Shown: one piece after another, positions 58,380-64,000 of the stretch
Position numbering within the stretch: position 1 is the stretch's first letter
Layout: the number at the start of each line of letters is the position of its first letter
NCBI GenBank assembly: GCA_033961575.1
Contig: CM066740.1
Span: forward strand, 58,535,213 to 58,599,212
DNA length: 64,000 bases
DNA from: Aselliscus stoliczkanus
Taxonomy: Eukaryota > Chordata > Mammalia > Chiroptera > Hipposideridae
Reading direction: 5' to 3'
Notes under the pieces: model-generated
Told to the model about the DNA's origin: nothing
What the model saw: the letters and a program-made list of their open reading frames with translations, nothing else
Databases searched by the model: none
Position numbers and translations under genes: made by a program

Positions 58380-59095
58380 TGATGAGGCTCTGCTTTAGGC
58401 AGCATCACTCCCAACCCCATACACACTCATCCAACCCACCCTATGTGAGATGGGCTGGATGGCCAGCCAGGCACAGCACCACTCCGCCCTCACGGTGCTC
58501 CAAGTCCACCAGCAGGACTGGACAGTCAAATCAGTGCTAAAACAGATTTCAGGAGCTGCGTGCTTAAGATCAGGAGGCTACAAGAGAGGCCCTGCCTCTA
58601 AGGCCCAAAGACAACGGGCCCAGCTATGTCCCAGCTGAGAGGATGCTGGCTAAGGACAGCATGCAAATGTCACAGCAAACCAGAAGCAACCCACGCAACT
58701 TCTCTCCTTTGGAACACAAAGTTCCAGGAAAAGACAGGACAAATATGTGCATCACCTAAAGCACTGACAGTTTTAAAAATTAACTCTATGTTTCACATGA
58801 GCAGCTTCTTCCGGAACCCAGGTTTATAGTAGGCAATCGGTGGGCTGCATCAGTGAGAGCCAATGGCAGGCAACCAGACACAGACACCTAATTCCAGTCA
58901 CGTGTGACAGTCCCTTTGGTAGCTACTGGCACTGACCACATTGGAACACGTGCCTTTGAGAAGATAGCCTGAGCTCAGCACCTAAGGTAAAACTAAACAG
59001 AAGAAAAGGTGCTTGCCTTTCATCTCTAAGGAGCTCATCTCCCCTCTCAGGAAGACAGGAGAGCTATTCATTTAGTAGTACAGAGATGGGCTCCA
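58380..59095. other. intronic sequence, nothing recognised
   Basis: No exon or repeat was recognised. Confidence 0.4.
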
Positions 59096-59406
59096 TAGGC
59101 AGAATCAGGGCCCCTTCATTCAACAAATATGTATTAAGCTCCTGCTATGTACTAGAACCTAGTAACTAAACCCTGTCCAAGGTGCTTGGGCTATATCAGT
59201 CAACAAAACAGACACGAATCCCCATCACTGGGAGCTCAGGGTGTAGCAGAGGAAATAGGCAACATTTGTTAGAGGGTACCAAGAACTATGGAAAAATAAA
59301 AAGTGGGGTGATGTATCTGGAATTGGGCAATGGGGTAGACAGGCAGGAAGCAGTAAGGTAACCCTGGTGAGTCCCACTGAAAAACTGACAATGGAGAGGA
59401 GGCCGA

Positions 59407-59582
59407 TTAATTCAGGTTAGAGCACAGGCGCATAACACCAAGGTTGCCAGTTCGATTTCCACATGGGCCAAGGAGCTGTGCCCTCCACATCTAGATTGAA
59501 GACAACTACTTGAGCTGGAGCTGATGGGTCCTGGAAAAACACACTGTTCCCCAATAAAATTTCTTTTATTAAAAAAAAAAAA
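59407..59582 (+). mobile_element. VES-like tRNA SINE, single-headed
   Basis: It has AGGTTAGAGCACAGGCGCAT, a box-B-like AGTTCGATTTCC, CTAGATTGAAGACAACTACT and a CCCCAATAAAATTTCTTTT tail plus A-run. It is flanked by TGACAATGGAG at 59396-59406 and 59583-59593. It belongs to a different subfamily from the GGCCGGCC-headed copies. Confidence 0.9.
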
Positions 59583-60380
59583 TGACAATGGAGCTCAGAA
59601 TGGAAGGAGATAAGGAGTTAGGGAACAGCTGTGGAGGAAGAAGGAGCAACTAGAGCAAAAGGCCCAAGGCAAGGCCTTTACAGGTGTTTAGGAAACAGCC
59701 CAGAGGCCAGGGAGGTTGGAGGAGTGAGGGGGAGGGGCGAGGTGGCAGGGCCTGGGAGGCTTTTGTAAGGACTGGACTCCAAATGAAATGGAGACTTCTA
59801 AGAAGAGTGACACAGTCTAATTTACATTTTTAAAGGCTCCCGTGGCTCTGCCTTCACAGAGACTAGTAGGGAAGCAAAGATGGAGGCAGGAGGTGTAAGA
59901 AGGTAGGCAGTGTAAGAAGGAGCTGAAGATGGCTCTGAGGAAGACTGGGGTGGTTGTGGGGGGAGAAGCAGGTGGTTTCTGAAGGCAGAGCCAACGTGGT
60001 TCTAATATTTGGGGCCTGAACAAGTAGAAGGATGGTCTTGCCATCAACTGCGGGTGGGAAAAGTGGGGATAAGCTGGTTAGAGGGGGTTGGAAACCTGCT
60101 CCAATCTTCAATGTCATGTTTAGGGTGTCTATTACATACTGCAACAGAAATGTCTAATAGGCAGTTGAATGTAAGAGTTTGAAGTTTTAGAGAGAGCAGT
60201 CTGGGCTGGAAGTTATGAATAAATCAAGAAATAAAAGGTATTTCAATTCATAATACTGGTTGCTCTCACCAAAGGAATGAACAGAGAGGAGGAGCCAGGA
60301 CTGAGCTCCAGGGCACCCCAACATCAAAAGGTTAAAGAAAAAAAAGGAGAAGCCAGCAAAAAAGGTGGACAAGCAGTGGA

Positions 60381-60404
60381 CAGAAAGCAGAAAGCAGAAA
60401 GCAG
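60381..60404. repeat. short (AGAAAGC)n repeat
   Basis: Three tandem GAAAGCA units lie inside the L2 remnant. Confidence 0.8.
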
Positions 60405-60837
60405 GTGGAGAGACCAGCTGGATGCCAAGGGTAGAAGATACATAGAGAAGGAGGGAGGTGAAGCACTGTTAAAGGCTACTGACAGACCAAGTATGACGAG
60501 TACTGAAAACTGACCATTGCATTTACTCACATGGGGTCACTGATGGCCTTGACAAAACAGTGTCCATGGAGCCAGAGATCAGAGAAAAAGCCAGACTGGG
60601 TGTAAAAGGAAATGGCTGAAGAGAAGATGGAGACAGGGAATATAAACAACTCTTTGAAGATATGCTGCAAAGACACAGGATAGCAATTGCTGGGGCTGAG
60701 TAGGGTCACAGAGGCTTGTTTGTTTCCTTAAAGAAGATGGATATTTATACACTGGTAAGAGTGGCCCAACAGAAAAACAAAATATTGGGTTGTCGGAAAA
60801 CTCATGACGTATTTTCTCTATGTTTTTCAAAGGTCAT

Positions 60838-62277
60838 TTATTTATATAAAGAGCAAAGATCAATGATATATTGCCCATTTTGTTCAATAACCTTTTGCCA
60901 TCTTTCAGTGAGCTTCATAATTCCTCTTTCGTAGAAGGGCCTGTCTTTATTTGCGAAAAATTGAACAACGTGCTGATTTACAGCCTCATCTGAATTGAAT
61001 GTTATACCACGCAAGGAGTTTTGAAGAGAGTGAAACAAGTGGATGTCTGACGGCGCAAGGTCAGGCGAGTATGGCGGGTGTGGCAACACATCCCATCCAA
61101 GCTCCAATCACTTTTGACAGGTGATCAAACTTGTGTGCGGTCTCGTACTATCGCGATGGAACACAACTCCTTTACAATTACGAGCTCTGGATGTTTCTGG
61201 ATGACGCATTTGTTCAAACTGTCCAAATGCCGACAGTACACATTCAAATTGTTTGGTTCCTTGGTAAGAGCTTAAAAACACAACACCTTTAAAATCCCAC
61301 CACAATGAGAGCATAACCTTCCTCTGATGAATGTCAGCTTTCGATGTCGTTTGACGCAAATCATCATGTTGGGACCAAGACTGTTTGCTCACCACATTAT
61401 TGTAAACAATCCACTTCTTATCACCAGTTATCAGTTGCTTCAAAAAAGGATCGCTTTCCTCACATCTAAGGAGCATATCGCAGATGTTTATATTATCCTT
61501 TTGTTCCTCCATCTAGTTGTAGCAGATGTCACTTCACTGGCCCATACTGATATTATCATTGAGCTCTTCCAGGATGAGGCAGATCCGTCGCCAGCCACTG
61601 GACGGCCACTCACGGCAACTCTTGGCAGCTCACGTTGGCTGCCGGCTGCTCACAGTAGCTTACAGGAGCCCACCGCAGCTCCACTGTGACCTGTGCCTTT
61701 GCCAGCGACTCATGGTGGCCCAGCCCCAGGTCAAGCTGTTGTTCACCATCTTAGCTGTAGAGGGCACAGCATTACTGGCCCTCATGTGGGATCCGAACCC
61801 TGGCCCTGCCACTCAGAGCCAACTCTTAACCAGCGTGCCACTTGGCCGGCCCCAAGTGAACTTCTTTGAGTTCATGCAGAACCCAAATATCAAGCTTGCT
61901 TACGTATCCCAGCTTCTTCAGGTGGTTGTAAATGCTTGAATGACAGATGTTCAATGTTTCTGCAATCTCTCGTGTCGTGTAACGTGGGTTTGACTCGATC
62001 AATGCCTTTATTTTGTCGTCATCAACCTTGGTGGGCCTCCCTGACTGAGGAGCATCGTTGAGATCAAAAAATCACCAGCACAAAATTTCATGAACCATTG
62101 TTGGCACTGACGTTCTTGTAGAGCATTGTCACTGTAAACTTTATGCAACTTTTCACAAGCTTGACACGTGTTCTTCCCTTTATGGAAGTAAAACAGTAAA
62201 ATATGGCAAAAATGCACAGTTTGGTCTTCCATCTTCAACTTGTTGTAAAATCTCCAAAACTCAACCAAATCGCTCAA
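60838..62277 (-). pseudogene. mariner transposase pseudogene (D,D34D)
   Basis: The transposase of mariner elements cuts and pastes the element at TA sites. The N-terminal helix-turn-helix part begins near 62277 (about 61854-62277) and contains a frameshift near GDFLISTMLLSQ. The central and C-terminal parts show the catalytic motifs ITGDKKW, VVFHRDSTRPH and PPYSPDLAPSD, with exactly 34 residues between the second and third aspartates. A TGA at 61108-61110 interrupts the frame between those two. The SINE at about 61497-61853 splits the gene just before NINICDMLL. No active protein is possible. Confidence 0.93.
61497..61853 (-). mobile_element. bat long-form SINE lacking its 3' end, inside the mariner
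   Basis: The minus strand starts GGGGCCGGCCAAGTGGCACG and runs through the head and long body, but stops at CTAGATGGAGGAACAAAAGG, where other copies continue into the pyrimidine-rich units and AATAAAATCTTT. There is no A-tail and no visible target duplication. The junction with the mariner falls at a short shared AAAAGGA. Confidence 0.88.
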
Positions 62278-62599
62278 TTTTTTTTTTTAGAATGAAGCTG
62301 AACTGTCAGCTGTAAAATGACATAGCAATAATTTGGATGCGAATGACTCTAGTACTTCCAAAAATGAACTAGTACCATCTGTCGCAAACATGTGTCATGA
62401 CTTTTCCGACAACCTAATAGATGACTTAGAAAGGAAAGAGGGCTGTGGGAGTTTCAACTGGAGAAGGTGAGGGGGATGAGACCTGGGGGACATCTAGAGG
62501 AAGTGTGGCTTTAGATATCATCTGTGGTAACAGAGGGACAGCAGACAGGCGAGGAAATGTGGTTGTATGAGCTGTGAAAGTTCTGTGTTGGCTTCAGTG

Positions 62600-63290
62600 T
62601 ACAGGTAGAAAAGTAAGATTATCAGCTAAGAAATGGGGAAGAAGAAAGAGCTATTGGAGAGATGCATAGAAGATATAAGACTGTCTTCCAAGGAAAGATG
62701 AGAAAGTGGAAGAACTAGGGTAGTATATTCCCAAGAAGTTAAAATACCTTTGAGGTATATATATGATATGTGACTACCCTTTTGACTGCCTACTAAATAA
62801 AAATTAAGTATAGTTAGTGGAATAATGCTTTTTCCTTCTAACAGGTTGCCTATTTTTCAGGGATGGTCATCTTAAACTGCAAACAAAGGATGCTAAAAGA
62901 TGAGCTTATGATACGTGAAGACCCATTATTTTAAATGGATCTGGTACTATTTAGTTCAACTATTGATAACACATAACCAATTTGCCAAGGACTGAGATAT
63001 ATCAACGATGCTCAAAAGTGAGATCTGTGTCCTTCTTTTTTATAAATTCAATGGCTTCCTTCTTAATATCCAGTTCTTGGAATATAGGGGTTGTTTTTGG
63101 TACAAGAAGTAAAAAACAACTTGAAAGGATCTCAGCTCAGAATTATACAGCCAAATCTCAGCTCAGAATTATACAGCCTTAGCAAATTTAAGAAGCATGG
63201 GGAAATCCATGCATACTCTAAAAGCCTTTTGCAAACCTGGGCCTGCACAGATGTTTCTGAACTGGAAGAGTACGCCAATCATTTGTCCAT
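62600..63290. other. intronic sequence with a 24-bp duplication
   Basis: A near-tandem duplication of ATCTCAGCTCAGAATTATAC then AGCC lies at 63129-63152 and 63155-63178. No exon was recognised. Confidence 0.5.
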
Positions 63291-63294
63291 TATC

Positions 63295-63490
63295 TGGGCC
63301 AGGGGCTGGCAAACTTTTCTTCAAAGAGCCAGAGAATTAATATTTTCAGTTTTACAGACCATTCTGTTGCAACTCAGCAATAAGAGCTAAAGCAGCCATA
63401 GACAAAAACCAACGGGCATGGCTGCGTTCCACTAAAACTATTTACACAAACAGCAGTGGGCCTGACTTAACCCTGAGACTATAGTTTGAA
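63295..63490 (+). repeat. interspersed repeat, family unassigned (copy 3 of 3)
   Basis: It contains GGGGCTGGCAAACTTTTCTT, AAAGCAGCCATAGACAAAAA and CATGGCTGCGTTCCACTAAA, the same family as 39590-39830 and 43335-43515. This copy preserves the start of the element. Confidence 0.72.
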
Positions 63491-63494
63491 GACT

Positions 63495-64000
63495 TCTGTA
63501 ATCTAGAAAGGATAATGTTAGAGAATAACTTCTCATCTACACTAAAATTATTACTACCTAACAAAAGGAAGGCCCAAATGCAATGCAGATTATAATGAGC
63601 AACGTGATTTAAATTCCAAGTGACTATAAGATACCCACAGGCTGTTTCTAGTTTCTAGTTTCTTTTAGGATAACTATAGAAATATCTTTCACCTGTAATT
63701 TCAAAATGGAATATAAAATCCATTAGCCCACACTACATCCTCTGAGATTTATTATACCTATTTACCAGGCAGATAACGGCCTAGGCTGGAATCTATTGGT
63801 AAAAGGGATTCTCATAAACAAAAGCAAGCACTAACTAGCTCAGCCACCTACCCAGCTTCCCAGGAACTGGTGTTCTTTTCTGTTGACTGGGCCAAAAAAA
63901 TCAGACTCTCATCTTCAAAGATCCAGGACTTCAGAGTGATCCTTGTAGGTGGAGTGGCACCTTGTTCATGTTTAGGCTTCTCTATAAGTTTCTCTGTAAA
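63495..64000. other. intronic sequence, nothing recognised
   Basis: No exon or repeat was recognised up to the window edge. Confidence 0.4.

Larger units (their letters stand above)
60785..62417 (-). mobile_element. mariner DNA transposon with an inserted SINE
   Basis: Inverted ends start TTGGGTTGTCGGAAAACTCA on the left and, on the reverse strand, TTAGGTTGTCGGAAAAGTCA on the right. Both ends are bounded by TA (60783-60784 and 62418-62419). Without the ~357-bp SINE the element is about 1.28 kb, the usual mariner size. It interrupts an L2 remnant. A transposase pseudogene fills it on the minus strand. Confidence 0.93.
59105..62600 (-). mobile_element. L2 LINE with decayed ORF2, interrupted by a SINE and a mariner
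   Basis: The left end reads TTCATTCAACAAATATGTAT, the reverse complement of the L2 3' terminus. To the right the minus strand shows reverse-transcriptase remnants. FSVLVILGLSVAF near 60480 corresponds to the LLDLSAAFD motif. LGCPGAQSWLLLSVHSFGE near 60300 corresponds to the GVPQGSVLGPLLFSIY motif, and LFLDLFITSSPDC follows where YADD is expected. The element continues past the mariner at 62420 to about 62600. Stops and frameshifts are frequent. LINE-2 has been inactive in placental mammals for over 100 million years. Confidence 0.8.
29449..64000 (-). other. GLI3: GLI3 intron 2 (partial, 3' part of the intron)
   Basis: Read on the minus strand, this precedes exon 3. No sequence encoding the GLI3 N-terminus (exon 2) was seen, so that exon lies beyond the right edge. 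This agrees with the very long second intron known in mammals. Confidence 0.85.

Noticed and set aside
59817..60144. Serine/proline-rich minus-strand frames
   Set aside because: They are read through the decayed L2 ORF2 in a non-original frame.
60838..62277. A domesticated or active mariner transposase
   Set aside because: The frame is broken by a TGA at 61108-61110, a frameshift and a SINE insertion.

Overview
The window is mammalian nuclear DNA, almost certainly from a bat. The SINEs are the main clue: about 20 copies share a tRNA-like head close to GGCCGGCCGAGTGGCGCATT, and the long copies end in CCCCAATAAAATCTTT plus an A-tail. That pattern fits the T+ SINEs of horseshoe and leaf-nosed bats (Rhin-1-like), and two further copies are VES-like. 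MIR, L2, L1/HAL1, Tigger and mariner fossils are present as expected for a placental mammal. No prokaryotic-type gene arrangement, rRNA or tRNA gene, or CRISPR array is present.

One protein-coding exon was recognised: 243 bp on the minus strand at 29206-29448. It encodes part of the N-terminal region of GLI3, the zinc-finger transcription factor of Hedgehog signalling, and corresponds to human coding exon 3 (about codons 42-123). The splice acceptor, splice donor and reading phase are all intact. The rest of the window is therefore read as GLI3 intron: 29449-64000 is part of the upstream intron (intron 2) and 1-29205 is part of the downstream intron (intron 3). The exons on either side lie outside the window.

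Intron 3 part (1-29205): SINEs throughout; two MIRs and a Tigger-type MITE (3.8-5.4 kb); an L1/HAL1-like region at 5.4-8.8 kb that contains a PFDN4 processed pseudogene, short and long SINEs and a two-headed SINE; a long internally deleted L1 at 11.7-15.6 kb with a 60-bp-period tandem array at its 5' end, ORF1 remains, ORF2 fragments and a repeated 3' UTR; L2 fragments at 17-20 kb; and two repeat-poor stretches near 24.6 kb and 28.3 kb that look like regulatory DNA.

Intron 2 part (29449-64000): SINE pairs at 30.6-31.2 and 49.7-50.5 kb; several AT-rich, homeodomain-motif-rich stretches without repeats (31.8, 33.6-34.3, 37.8, 40.7, 45.9-46.8, 55.0-55.4 kb) that are candidate GLI3 enhancers; and, at 59.1-62.6 kb, a nested composite in which a decayed L2 ORF2 is interrupted by a VES-like SINE and by a mariner with DD34D residues, the mariner itself carrying a SINE that has lost its 3' end.

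No new protein system is visible. The most unusual items are the L1 60-bp array, the two-headed SINE, the 3'-less SINE in the mariner, the PFDN4 retrocopy and the candidate enhancers. Family names come from recognition by eye, without database searches.
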